A stretch of DNA of 64,000 nt from Camarhynchus parvulus (Eukaryota > Chordata > Aves > Passeriformes > Thraupidae): assembly GCF_901933205.1 (NCBI RefSeq), contig NC_044573.1, positions 32,175,493 through 32,239,492 on the forward strand, read 5' to 3'. This document shows positions 49,598 through 62,779 of this stretch, one piece after another. The notes under the pieces were generated by a model. The model searched no databases, was not told the origin of the DNA, and saw nothing but the letters and a program-made list of their open reading frames with translations. Position 1 is the first letter of the stretch. Each line of letters opens with the position of its first letter. A program made the translations under genes and the position numbers.

Positions 49598-49603
49598 ATT
49601 AAA
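49598..49603 (+). terminator. Proximal polyadenylation signal ATTAAA
   Basis: It lies 94 nt after the stop codon and is followed 34 nt later by a (TG)7 run (49637-49650), an ideal GU-rich downstream element for cleavage near 49615-49625. Confidence 0.7.
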
Positions 49604-49636
49604 ATGAAATCTGTGTAGTTATGTTTCCTTGGGTTC

Positions 49637-49650
49637 TGTGTGTGTGTGTG
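49637..49650. repeat. (TG)7 microsatellite
   Basis: A perfect TG run directly downstream of the proximal poly(A) signal; its length could modulate 3'-end choice. Confidence 0.85.
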
Positions 49651-49967
49651 TATACATATAAAAATATATTCACACCTGGAAAGAGAGCTCTTGACAGAAA
49701 TACTGTGTAAGGTCTGGACAAGAAATCATGGAAACTTTTTGGAAAATAGTAGGAAAAATAATGAAGTCAAGAAATAACTTTATGATTGCTTTTGAAAAGC
49801 TAAGAGAAAATGAGACCTGTGAAAACACGTAATAAGCAGGTAAGTGAGTATCTTAAGGTGACTAATGCTAGTAAGATGAAGCTTTTATATTTAACTGTAG
49901 TCCTTTTTTGTGTTTAACTAATAAGGAACCAGGTAGGTTACACCTTTTGAAATAATATAATAGATCA

Positions 49968-49973
49968 AATAAA
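49968..49973 (+). terminator. Distal polyadenylation signal AATAAA
   Basis: Canonical hexamer in ATCAAATAAACTTTC, followed by T/GT-rich sequence (49990-50020). Confidence 0.6.
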
Positions 49974-52900
49974 CTTTCTATAATTTCTAGTGTTTTTCAA
50001 GTATTTGTGTTTTGTTTACCATAAGCAATTGAACTGGACCAGTTAGTTCCAGTTTATATCACTAATCCACCGACATGGTATTTTGCTTTCATTTTAAATG
50101 TGCAGGGAGCGCTCCAACCATTTCCATAGTCAACCTAATCCTTGAGAACATTTTGGTTACTATAGGCAAGGAACCATTCCCCCTTTTGTAACCAGTGTGG
50201 AAGTCAGTAATTTCAACTCTTCAAAACTTAGGATCACAGAATGAAAATTTGATTTTCATAAACCGACGAAGTACCATTTTTTGAAAGATATTAGCGTAGA
50301 ATGGATGTCTCAGCTTTACTTGCTAGCAGACCACTATAGACCTCACAGCTCTTCTTATTTCTAGTTTGATAATTTTCTGTTACTGCACTGCTGTTCTTTA
50401 ACTTGAGTTCAAGTTCTTTCCCTTTGAGTTCTTGCTGTACATAATCTTCTGGCATGTGACCAGCAGCTGATGAGGTCTCAGCTTGTAGGAGATTCTGTGT
50501 TTTGCTCCTCAAGAGTAGCATCTTGTACTTTGCACTCCACCCCATTTCTGTTTTACTACTCTCTATTAAGTTTGCTCTCCTCCTGTACTATGTTTTACCT
50601 CTCCTTTGTTCCATGTGCATAATCCAGCTCTGTGTCATCCACAGCCTTCATCAGCTGATGAAATCTGGGGAAGACTGACACTGAGAGGCACTGAGTGCCT
50701 TACTCCCTGTCATGCGGTTCTAGTGGCAGCGCTGAGAACAGAGCCTAGGACCCCTCCTCATATCAGGTCTTTTGTCTTACCCATTTGTTTCCTTTGGGCT
50801 GGAAGCTCAGACAAACTGTTTTCATGCACAGCTAAAAGTGACCTGCTGTGCTTCACAAAGAAGAGATTAGCATGATCTAAATGGGGTGATGGAAGCAATC
50901 GGAGAGAGACCATTTTTTTATTCACTTTTTACTTCTCTAACCCAAATTGTCTTTCACTGATACTTGCTTAAACAGCAAGACAATGAAGAATTAATGCAGG
51001 TAGGCAACGTTTGCATAGTTCTAAGCTATGCATCTGAGAAACATTGTTGCACTGCTCCTAAGACTCAGCAATGCACTCTGCTTAACACATTTACTGTGTG
51101 TTCCAACTTCATTGCCAGTAAGAAGGAAAAACAAAGGCTATCATTAGTGTTACTCTGGGGGAAGATACAAGTTTTTGAAGATTAAAGCAAGAACAATGAA
51201 AGCCTATTAAGAAAATACGTTTTTATTAGTCTTCTTCAGTCTCTCTTTCAAAGCTGAAATTATTTTCTTTAGATGAATATTTCTTCCAGTTGATGTGGAA
51301 GTGTGTTATACTGGATTTCTGACACAGGTGGTATGAGTACAAATTTCATTCATATGAAGTCTTGGAGTCCTTGTCAGTGTCATCTTGGATATCAGCAGGA
51401 AGATGCTTATTTCGGGATATCGTTTCATAGCTCCCAGTGCTCCAGAGAGAGCACAATTTTTTTCTGGTGGTGTTTCCCCAGAGGGTGCCTCAGCTGTTGC
51501 TGTGTCAAATCAGGATGTCCACATACAACACTGTTAAAATTCACAGTGCAGATGGGAGATTAATGTGCATTCTTTTATAAAATATATAATTTTTTTTATT
51601 TTGCAGTCCTCAAATGCAAGGAAAGAGGGTATTCTGGCAATAAAAAAGTGAGATTGTGAATGAGTCTGAATTTATTGTACAGCAGTTTTTCCGGTTCCAT
51701 TTTCTTATACCCATCCCCAAGAAAGATAGGTGCAAACAGGACAGACAAAAGCAAGATGCAGTCTTCTCTTCAGGAATAAGTAAGCAAATTTTATTGCCCA
51801 GAGAGTTTCCAAACTGGAGGTGAAAGAATTGTCAAGAACCAATCTCAGACTCTGTAGGATCCTAAAACCTGAGTGCACTCTGCCAGCTAGGCTCAAACAG
51901 AGTGATCTGACAGGCTCGTGCAGCAGCTGCCCATGGGTCACCCCAGAGGAGGCTGAGCAGTGGCCACACAAGGCTGTTCCCTTGCCTGTGCCCTTCATGA
52001 CTTGCCAGCCCATGGCCACCCATTTCCCCATGGTGGTGACTGAGTGCCTTGCTTCTCTGTGCTCCCTGGGTATGAGCAGGAACCCCTACCCTAGGGAAAA
52101 GGAGAGGAGACTTAGGGAACCATTTTGGTGGAAATAAAACCCCTCTTTGTTTCTAAATTTGAAGGGAAAATATGTTACTTTGTCCTCTTCTTTGAGGTGA
52201 ACAGATTGAACTGCTGAGTGGTCTTGAGCTGTCTCTTATCACATGCCTCTCCCTGCTGGCTGTTTTGCCTCTTCCCTCAAGATCAGGAACCAAGGTAAGG
52301 GACTGGAACAAAAGGAGAAATCTCCAGGGAGGAACCAGTGTAGCACTTGGATTTCACACAGGGACATAGAGCCAAGGCATTGAAGAAACTGGGCAAGTCA
52401 GAGGTTTTTTGACCTAACTGAAGGAGGGAGAGGGAAGGGAACTCATTATCCAGATGTAAAAAAGAAAACAAAATTAAAAGAAGAAATCAAAGAAGCGAAC
52501 ACTGGGAACCATCTACATATACAACTGAATCAGCAGGCTGTTTACATCTCTGCTGTGAGTTGTAGGCTGGACAAGGCTTTACTTGTTTAAAATTTTAAGT
52601 AGGTTCATCTGTGCCAGGGCATATCTGGTGTATAGTGGAGACCTCAGTCTTACTGATACTGTGGAGAAATTCTTCCAGCTGCTGAGCTTGTGCTTGGGAG
52701 TACAGTTGCTCATATTCCAGGTAATACATTGCTTTTTGTGTTTCCTTCATCATCTTTGAAGTTGCTTCTCCAAAACACTCTTTTGTCTGTTAGTGATAGT
52801 CCCATATATATTCACACCTGAAGACTTCAGTGTTTTCCCACTGCAATGCATACCAACATGATATTTACAGCTGCTTGAGACTCTCCACTGGCTGTGGGCA

Positions 52901-54094
52901 GAAACGGAAGTTGCAGGACTTCCTCGACCAAAATGCCAATGGGCCAACATCAGAGCTGGGACTCCAGGGAAAGAACTGGGCTGTTCATCTGTGCACCTCC
53001 ACCCATAACATCACACAGGTAAGAGCCTGTAAAATGTTCAGGCTCTTAGCTCTATTTAGGAAATAAGAATTTGCTACATTTTTCTCTTGTTTCAGTTGGT
53101 CTTTTCTCTTGGTTCTCTTATGTGTCATTTTGTTAATACAGTTGCGTGATATCTTATGAAGATTGAAAATGCAAGAGAGTTTTGCTCTGCCCCACACTCC
53201 TGATGCACTGCTGCACTCTCTGACAGCTGCCTGTATCAGGGTGGGATTTATTGCCAAGACTTGTTACTACTGAAATCAGCATGGGCAAAGCCTTCATCAC
53301 AGGCAACAGGAAGAGCCTGGGCCTTCAGTTTCATGGGGGAAAGTGACTGGGGATGCTGGAGTTCGGCCAAGGCTGGCATGGGCATGGGAAGTTAGGATGT
53401 TTTAGGTCCAGTAATACACTTATAATTGTGTGAAAGAGGGAGAGTAGTCTTGACAATGACAGAAGGTTGGCAGACAGGTTTCATTTTGGACTTTGTGAGA
53501 GGTATTGGAAGGTCACACAGTCTCTTGCTACCTGACCTTTCCATGTACAAAGTCGGAGGAATTATAAAGAATAGGAGACAGGGAGTATCAGTCTTGCCTA
53601 CTTGTATTGCTGACTTTTTGTATCACTAATTCTGATATTTGCACAGTGTTTTGTACTATGATGGTCTGATTGAAATCAGTGCCTGCAGACCTCCCTGTAA
53701 CATAATTAATAAAGTTCTCAGTCTTCAAGTCTTTTGTTCCAGACTGTATGTTCATGTCTCAACTTCTAAACAGGTCAGTCCACATCAAGTATGTTTGTTT
53801 TTCATTGCACACAACTCTATTTCATAGTATCTCATGCCATGATAGGTTTGACTATAAAACTCACTATTAAAACATCTGCTCTTATTGTTGGAGGGTGTTT
53901 TTAGCAGGTCAGTACTAGGCATGGGGACTATGCTGATTTAAAAGCTAAAGAAAGATGTAGGTTGAAATAAAGCAGATTCTCTCATTTAACCTATTTTGAA
54001 TCCCTGGGGCTACTGTTTGGCTTAGTGTAGTTCTGAAAGCCAAGAAAATGTTACTCACTATACTCAAAAGATTGATCACAGCATTTGTGTCCTG

Positions 54095-54165
54095 AGGCCC
54101 AAATCCTAAAGCTCTTATTCAGAGAGAACTCCCATTGACTTCAAAGGGAATCCTGTCTACAGAAA
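54095..54165 (+). repeat. Possible ancient sauropsid interspersed repeat
   Basis: The segment contains CCCATTGACTTCAAAGGGA, close to a CCCATTGACTTCAATGGGA core I recall as very frequent in reptile and bird interspersed repeats. The repeat class is not known to me and the rest of the segment is diverged. Confidence 0.4.
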
Positions 54166-55376
54166 AGCTTCAGAAATAGTGATGTACTGGCTCACAAGGC
54201 ACTATAAAAACTTCTAAGTCTCTTTAAAGAAGACTTATCTGTCAAAGATCCAACAGAGGTGTCCAACCAGCTGCAAGTCATGTCATTGAAATGACCAAAA
54301 CTGTAAAACTGTGGGTGTAAGTAGTTAATTCTTGTCTATATTAATGCAAGCAAGAGTTAGCAAGAGTCACCAGTCAGAACTTTTCCATATTGTTCAGAGC
54401 ACAAAAAGTGAAACTAGGCATGCTTCTGCATGGAGATGTAATATTATCTTTTCCTGCTATTATCCTGGAGACACTGCAGCCTTAAAAACACACACATGTT
54501 GCTTCTGTGTTTTCATATACTAAACCAATTCCTTTTATTCTGGGCACTATTTCTTCTAGAAGCCTTTTAGAAGAGGCTTCCTTGTTGCAAATACCTGCCT
54601 AAATGGTAGCATTAAAAAAATAGTTCAAAATAAGATGTTTCAAATAGAGGAAAGCCCTTGAATATTTGCTGTCAACAGCAGTCTCTTTCTTGCCAAGATA
54701 GCAGCATCCCCCAGTGCAGAACAGGTCCTAAGATTTGCCTTATGGTGTGCAGCCATGTCTGCCCATGGATACCACCTTAGTGATTAAAATAATCAGAGTG
54801 GAGTTCTAAGGGTTTCTAGAGGTTTGTTTTTGAGCTGATAATGCAAGAATTTGAAGCTCTCTGAGGTCTTCTGCATCCATGAGTTATTCAAGTTTTATGC
54901 ACTACAATAGATTTTACAAATAAGGCTATATTTTGGTCTATTTGGAAACTGGTAGCAAAGACTGAAATTTTAATCCATAGTAACACAGCCAGAAAAAACT
55001 CAGTAGTGCAGCTTTAAGGGCTTTGTTCCAACTTTGTTGGAACACCTATTTGCATGGTGAAGCAGGGACAAAACTAAAAACACCCCACCATAGCCAGTTT
55101 TCATGTGGTCTTAAGCTGTTGCCTTGAGAAGCAATGCCATTCTTCAGAGCTCTCACAAACACAGAGGTGCACTGAAATTCAGCTCAGATTTAATGGAAAA
55201 CTCAGAACCTGTCTCTAGTTCTTTGTGCTTTGTCAAAGTTGCAGAGATTGTTATGCTAAATATGATGGTTTACTATCATTGAGATCATGAGGGGAGAACT
55301 TTCTGAGAAGTTGTATAACTAGGAGTGGGAAGAAGACCACTCTAAATACAGAGCCCTTGACTCAATCCATTCAAGA

Positions 55377-55666
<290 letters not shown>

Positions 55667-58600
55667 TACAAGAGCTCTCCCAGAGCCACAGTTTGTTGAT
55701 GTTCAGGAAATGTTATAAGACATGTCTATTTGCTCAGGATAGCTATTATTCAGTGTACAGAGACTGGCTGAAGCCCCAGATTTAGCTGTTTGGATGCAGT
55801 TTGTTTCCATTGCTTGTCTCATCTGGAGGCATAATGTAATGCTGCTCTCATTGACCTTTTTATTACAGTAGCCCTCTGAGGCTCAAATGGGGAAAACCCC
55901 CAACAGTTTAGTCTAAGAACATCTAGCACAAAAAAACAGGGGACACACAGAGTAAAGCCAGTTACTCTTTTTATAGCTATTTAATTACAGCTTTTTTACT
56001 ATTTATATTAAAAAGCCATGAATTTTCTCTGTTGCTCTTTTACCAAGACAGGTTTCTTTTGATGTCACACCAGAATACATATCCTGGAAACATCTGTAAA
56101 AATGCACTGGAAACAGAGGTAAAAGAAACTGCTGAGAGTATGTATGCATTGGCTTTACTACACCAATGGGAAGAAAGAGGTTTGTCCTTTTTCCTCATTT
56201 CCTATTGGCAGTGTGCATTGGGATTTCAGGAAAATGTTCTCACAAAACTCTTGTGGCTCTGATGGGGTAGAACTGAGTAGCCATGAAGAAAAGTGGCATG
56301 TTGAAATGTGTTATTTGCATTTTATCATGTAAAAGACTGAAACTTCTTTTTCCATCTTTCAAACCACAAAGGGATGCAATATCTTTTGGCAAAGTAGTAC
56401 AACATGAGATGCACTTATTGGTGATATCTCTGATTTCCTCTTCAAAAATGTACCACCTCTCCAGCATAACTAGTGGGTTAGTTGGAGTAGGGGATCTGCC
56501 ATCAGAACTTAAGTCTTCAAAACAGCTGAATGAACACTGGAGACAACAGCAGATACTGTAGAGCTTCCCCCCCATGACTAAGAGATAAATCTCTTTGTTT
56601 CTAATTGCCAAGAGCATGTTCTTCTAACAGAGATGATGTAGCAGTACCCAGTGAAAGGAAGAGTTCCAATGACAAAGGGGAATAATGATAACCCTTTCTT
56701 TTGGACGTGATGGCAGTATTTTAACAAGGGAATCCTCCAAGCTCCATAAAATCCTAATTTCAGAACCTAGGCACTTGATGCTGAGGAGAAAGGACCATTT
56801 AATGTTCTGAGGAATTTTAATACCCACAGACATTAGTCCCTAGCTGTGGAAGAGCACATTCCCTATGTAAGCCATGCTAGCTAGCCTGCAGTAGCCAGAA
56901 ACTGTTGCTCCCATAGGAGGCAATGTCAGCTGGAAGCTAAAAAATGAAGAGAAAGTCCGTTCTGTTTTCTCAGGATAACACAGAAGTTGAACTTCATTGC
57001 TCACACCCTGCCTGTTCTCATGGGGGAAGCAAAGGCTTTACAGTGATTCAGACAGAAGGGGAAATGCTGAACAGCAAAGTGCAGACATTTGGGACATAAA
57101 GTTAGAAACAGTGATCTACAAGTAGATGTGTTGAACCCTGACACCTTTTACATGCAATATTCACCCCCAAGACAGATAATGTCAATCAAGTCCTGAGCTG
57201 TTATATGCTACAGAAAGGTGAGTGCAGGAAAAACATTTGAATTTAGAGAAAAAAAATACACAAATCAAGATGGGAAATAAAGTCCAATTTGGTGATGAGA
57301 GCTTGCCAGATGAAGTTCCTACAAAACAAGAAGCAGCAACACCTACATTCAGAAACTCACAGTGAAAGAGTGGCTGCCTGGGCTAATATGAAATCTTCAG
57401 GAGCTCAATAACCATGGAAACCTCAGTGAAAGGAATGCATCTTCAATAAAATTCAGAAAAGAGAAGAAGAAATGGTAATTGGAGAACTGTCAGAGGCAAA
57501 AATACATGTACTTCCTTCCCCAGAGATGCTTGTAATACAAACAGGTTTTATTTTTAAACAAAAATATTCTTACTGGCATCTATAGGAAACTATTTGGTGC
57601 AAAGGCTTTGTAATATCTTTTATACAGTTGTCACATATCTGCATTTATGAAGGCCTTGGTTTTAGAAACTTTTGGACAAATTAACTCTCAGTTTTCACTT
57701 ATAAGTAATAAGAAATAATCTGTCTTCCTCACTTCTCTCAATAGCTTCAAAACCAATAAAAGCCATCTAAAAGTAAGTAGCTCTGGAAGACTACAGCATG
57801 CCTTTCTAACTTGTATTTAATATGTATTGTACTGTCCCTTATTAGGAGCCAAGTTTGTATTAGTGCTGTTCAAATACACCACTTGTTTCTATACTTAGTG
57901 GGGTCTGTGAGGGACACTGTCAGAAACTACAGGTAAAAAATGGTGGGGAAAGACCAGCTCTCTGCATCAGTTAATGAATAAAGCTCAGGGAGCAACAGAA
58001 GAAACAATGCATTCACCACTGCTAAAATTTAACTCTGTAACTTACCTTTCAAAAAAATTCATAACAAGGACAATAAAAATGGCAACAGAGGAACATTCTT
58101 CCCCTTTCTCCATTGTCATTACCTTCTGTTTGTTCAGCACTCATGTGTATCCAGCTGAGACCAGTAAGTTCACTTTCCTTTTGTTATGATCTTAACCAGA
58201 TATAAACTGTAAGGTAGAACTCTGCACTAAACTTTTGCTTTGTTGATGAAATCTTTAAGCCTTACAATATTTGTTAAAGAACAAGAGATAAGATTCTGTT
58301 TGCCAGGCATTTTTCAGGTAGTAACTGGATTAAATAAATTTGTTCAGAAGTGTCTGTCTTCAGTCCCTGCTGATCAGTAATTGTTCCTCTGAACAGCTAT
58401 TCCCCATCTAGGGAGGAAACCTTGCACTGTCCCATTACTGCCCCAAATCAAAGAAATTACATTAATGACAAGTCTGGTTGCTGAGAATCTGAGAATCACA
58501 ATCCTCTTGCTTAGGGTTGTAAAAATAAACTAAACTCTCCACATTCATTGCTGCATTACTGCAGTGATGTTACCAATAACAACATTAATCTCCCACAACA

Positions 58601-58759
58601 CTCCATAAAGGTCCAGCTTTACCATCCACTAAGTGTTCATCTTACAGAGATGGTAAAAATTTCATCATCTTTGCCCTTCGCACTGAGGGTATTTACTATG
58701 TACAGAGATGCCTCTGGAGATGTCAGGAAGGGGTCCCAAAATTCCCATCTCCCAGGTCT

Positions 58760-60095
58760 TTGTCAAAGGGGCTCACAGTTAATGTGATAATAGTTAGCAA
58801 GCTCTGTGTCTTCTGTGTTCGCATCATTGACTCTATTTTCACACAAATCTTTAGTCAACTGGTTATGTCCCCACCGAGTGGGGTCCCTGTAGGTTGAGAA
58901 GAAATCGGTGTCTTTGAAAGGTGTGTATAACTGAGCTACGTGTGGTGAGTCTGGTTTGCACAATCAAGTGTTTTCTGGCTCATTAATACCTGTACTATTG
59001 AATGCAGACGAGGGCTGTTGGTAAAGAGACCTGTATATTTTGGAATAGAGGACAAGTACCTGTACCATTTCAGTTGTTGTATGTCTAGCCAACATCAATG
59101 TGAAAAGTGCAAATTGCAGGAGCCACGAGGTCTTATCTAATGGGTTGTTGTAAAGTCTGTGCCTTGCTCAAACAGTTTACTGAAGGCAGCCCCAGGGAAC
59201 ATAGTTAATGTACCCAATTTCATGGTATTGTGTAGATCTCTCATTGCTCTAAAACCTGCAACCTGTAGTATTTCCTTTGAGTTCTCTTTGCCTGTCTTGA
59301 TTCTTGGAATGTTCCAGACACATGCCCCTAGGGAACCAACGGTGCCAAACTGCTTTCTCATCTTCTACCTGTCCTCACACCGATGCATCAGAAGAACATC
59401 AATATTTCCTACATTGGAAGTCTGAGCAATGAGCTGGGCCTTCTTCAACAGAACTTGGATGGGTCAAAAGTTCATATGCAAGAGCATACTTTGACTGCCA
59501 TCCTCCTCCTCCTGAAGGGAATGCCTCATTCTTCAGGGACTCTGGTGGTGTCAACTGCATACTTTGGATGTCTGCTACTTACAAAACTCTCTAGATCAGC
59601 CATGCACTGCTACATTCACAGATTATAAATGGTTTCCATTTTTGCAGAACAGTTTTTCAATTACTCATTAATCTGGGCTTCATGATCCACTTTCCTGCAT
59701 GGCCAATCTGGTCCGTGGTTAAAGGAAGCTGTTCCCTTACAAGTAGAGCTTGTGAGGACAAAGTCTTCATATTTATTCCCCTTACTGACATCTTCAAGAT
59801 GATGAAGTGAAATTGAGCCTGAGAAGCCAAAGAGGTAGCCTGGGACCTTCCTAACAACAGATATGACGTCAAAGTGCACCAGCAAAAAAGTCCCATTAAG
59901 ATGCCCCATCCTGGCACCTGCCATGTGGCAGGTATTGTGAATAAGAGAATGAAGAACCTGAATAAATGAATAAATGTTTAAATTTAAGGATCTGCTTGAA
60001 GAAGCCATGCGGAAGAATTTTAGGACAAGTCTTGTGCTCCATGGAAAAAAGAGTTCTTGTGGTTGTGATGTATGGAAATTATCCTCATTTATCAA
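58760..60095 (-). pseudogene. Interrupted coding-like stretch of unknown parentage
   Basis: On the minus strand several protein-like segments follow one another in three different frames. They are 60095-59661 (144 codons with ATG), 59361-59137 (74 codons) and about 59165-58763, a frame of some 130 codons broken by one TGA at about 58982-58980. Composition is less AT-rich than the surroundings, and plus-strand frames are also fairly open, so this may be only stop-poor DNA. I did not recognise a parent gene, transposase or viral domain. If coding in origin it is a dead, frameshifted copy. Confidence 0.2.
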
Positions 60096-62349
60096 GACAA
60101 GACCTGTAAGGTTTTTGTGTTTTAAGGATTGCTGTTATCAGTATCCCATGTGACTAAATCTTGAAAAGCAGTAATGAGTATGCAGGACATTTGGTTTAGT
60201 TAGCAAACTAACTTAATTTATGTAATCCACTAAAAAAATATCTCCTTGGCCTGTTTGCTCAAGGGACTGTGAATGTGAACCCATTATTCAAGACTGAGGA
60301 CCATTACTGTTAACACTTAGGAGATGTATAAAATAAGTGTCTATAATGATTTCTTGCTTCACTTATTAAAGTTTTAATATTTCCTTAGTAAGTCTGAATA
60401 CAGCTCTAATGCCTAATTAACCCTGGCTTTATATCACTAGTATGCAATAAACAAAAAGAGGAACAAGTGTCAAGGCATGTAGGCAGCCTTTATAGTAAAC
60501 AGTTCATTTTAGGAGAAGATGTGCATGTTCTTCTTTAAACACAGAGTAATGGTAAATGGTAACACAAAGTCACCCAAAAACCCACACCCAGCCACCCACT
60601 CACTCTTTGCCAGACTCCTGACTGTCGTCAAGACCTACCCCTGAAGAAGCATACAAGATTGTAGCCTTCATTTTATTGCTATGTGCGTGGCAATTACTAA
60701 TCCTGAAGCTGCCATATGGCCCTGGCTGCCCATTCTTTTTCCAGATGGACTTGAATTATAGGCAGCAATTTTGTCTGTCTAGTTTCTCACAAACTCATGC
60801 AACAAAGATTCTGCAATTCATGTGGACCCTCATTGATTAGTTAGCATCTGAGCACCTTCTAAAACACTTCCTTAAAAGATTCTAACCTTCCTTTTGAAGT
60901 CCATGGAAATTTGCTGCAGTCAAGCATGTGGAAGAATGTGAGCAACTTGACAAGCCTGACATGCAGAAAAAGAGGTAAGTCAGACATCTGCACTTTTTAG
61001 AAAAATATGTTTGCTTTCCAGGTAAGTCTGAGAACCATCTTCATGAGACATCAACCTTTACAAGTGAAATCTAGGGTGAATGACAGGATAGGCTCTATCT
61101 CCACACTGGTTCCCCAAGTGCTGTGCGGCATCTAATAGGAGAATTTCAACTTTAGAAATTTGACAATACTCTTACTGGTCCCTCTGGAGCTTTCTCTGTA
61201 CTTTTCAGCAACAAAAACTATTTTCTCTATCATAAATACATCAGCTTGAAGCCCAAATAAAATGAAGATTCTCCAAATGATACAACCTTACACAAACTCC
61301 TCTCTAGCAGGTGATTCTTACATCAACTGTCATCACTATCCTGAGCTTTTCCTAGGGAAAAAAATCAGAGTCAATACACTGCTTTTTCTGTTTAAGTAGG
61401 CCTAGCATGCTACAGAAACACTCTGTTTCTCTTGAGATCTTCCACTCAGTGGTACTGGTTCATTTATTTATTTGTACATAGACACAGAAGAACACATGTC
61501 CCAGGATTGCAGTATCTCTTCCACCTAGAAAGATATGATCCTGGCACAGACTAAATGTAAATAACATGGGAGCAAACACCAGCCTCTCACTGCCAACAAG
61601 AACACAGATAACACAAAATCACCAGTGCCAGGCTGTCTCCCCAGCTGCACTCTGTTCCCATTAGTGAACAATGAAGCCCTGGCTTCTCCCAGCAGTATGG
61701 AATGTCTCCTGAATGCATTCACAAACAGAGATTTGCCACTTCCAGGGCAGAGATTCCAGCTCTTTTGGGCCAAAGGCATGCTTCAGTTTGTAGTCTCATT
61801 AGAGAAGGAACTGTGTGGATATATTGGCACTCAAGGCTTCTCAGTAAACATCAAAATTATCAACAAGTGCCTTCACTTAGCAATGTTTATCCCAGAATAT
61901 TGGTTCATACTTTCAAATAGGATCAGCCTCAGCTGTCACTGCAGCCCACTACATTTTTCTATCACATACCTGACTGCTTCCAAAACTCCTTGGTCACAGA
62001 ATGTCATTGTGAGTCTCCTACAGCACCAGCCACTTCCAGGCCCTCATCCAGCCCGTGCTAGGACATTTGGAACAAATGCATTACTGTAAATTGATGTTGC
62101 TGCATTATTACAGACCAGGCATCATGCAGTGGATACAGTGGTGAGGCTAGCAGTTGTTAAAATGCTCAGTAATGCTAATTGCATGGGTGAACATTTCTTT
62201 AATATGGATAAGACTGAACAACCAAATTAAAATGTAGGTGATTATAAACACTCTTGGACCTTGTCTATGCATAAAGAGATATCCTGATGGGTCTGGGAAA
62301 AAGGCAGTGAGGAGTTATGCAGGCAGGTGAAGAGTTTTTTTCTTTTTTA

Positions 62350-62524
62350 TTTTCCTTTTCATTGCAATTTTGTATTATTTTTTTTTTCCAATTGTTAAAC
62401 TGTTCTCATCTCAATGCATGAGTTGTCTCACTTTTACCTTTCCAGTTCTCTTTCCCATCCTGTTAGGGGGAATGAGTGAGTGGCTGTGGTGTGGTAGATG
62501 GTTGGCTGGAGTTAAACCATGACA
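62350..62524 (+). mobile_element. 3' part of an avian endogenous-retrovirus LTR (probably a solo or truncated LTR)
   Basis: A T-rich stretch leads into AATTGTTAAACTGTTCTCATC, then CTCACTTTTACCTTTCCAG, a GGGGGAATGAGTGAGTGGCTG block and finally GGCTGGAGTTAAACCATGACA ending in CA. This order matches the terminal portion of an LTR family I recall as widespread in birds. The 5' end was not found and no internal retroviral genes were seen next to it. Class assignment (ERVL-like) is uncertain. Confidence 0.6.
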
Positions 62525-62741
62525 GGCTGTTAGATTAAATTGGCTTTTTGAAACTGATGGAGCTTTATGTCTGAAAATAAAGCTGGCGCTCTCCTGTTCA
62601 ACTTGCACATGCTCACATGGGTACAAACTGAATGGGTCTAGCCAGTAAAAGGAGATTTAAACTCAAACAAATCAAGGAGGTCATGCTGATTTCATTCATT
62701 ATTTCCATTTATGTTAAACTGGTGAAACTTTCATGACCACA

Positions 62742-62779
62742 CAAGAGAAGAGAAGAAGAAGAGAAGAGTAAGAGAAGAC
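62742..62779. repeat. Purine-rich GAAGA patch
   Basis: About 38 bp of degenerate AGAAG/AAGAG units with one T; simple low-complexity sequence. Confidence 0.7.

Larger units (their letters stand above)
49505..49990 (+). other. EFCAB2 3'UTR region
   Basis: Two usable end signals follow the stop. A proximal ATTAAA gives a 3'UTR of about 110-120 nt, and a distal AATAAA gives about 480 nt. Both are followed by GT-rich sequence, so alternative 3' ends are plausible. Confidence 0.65.
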
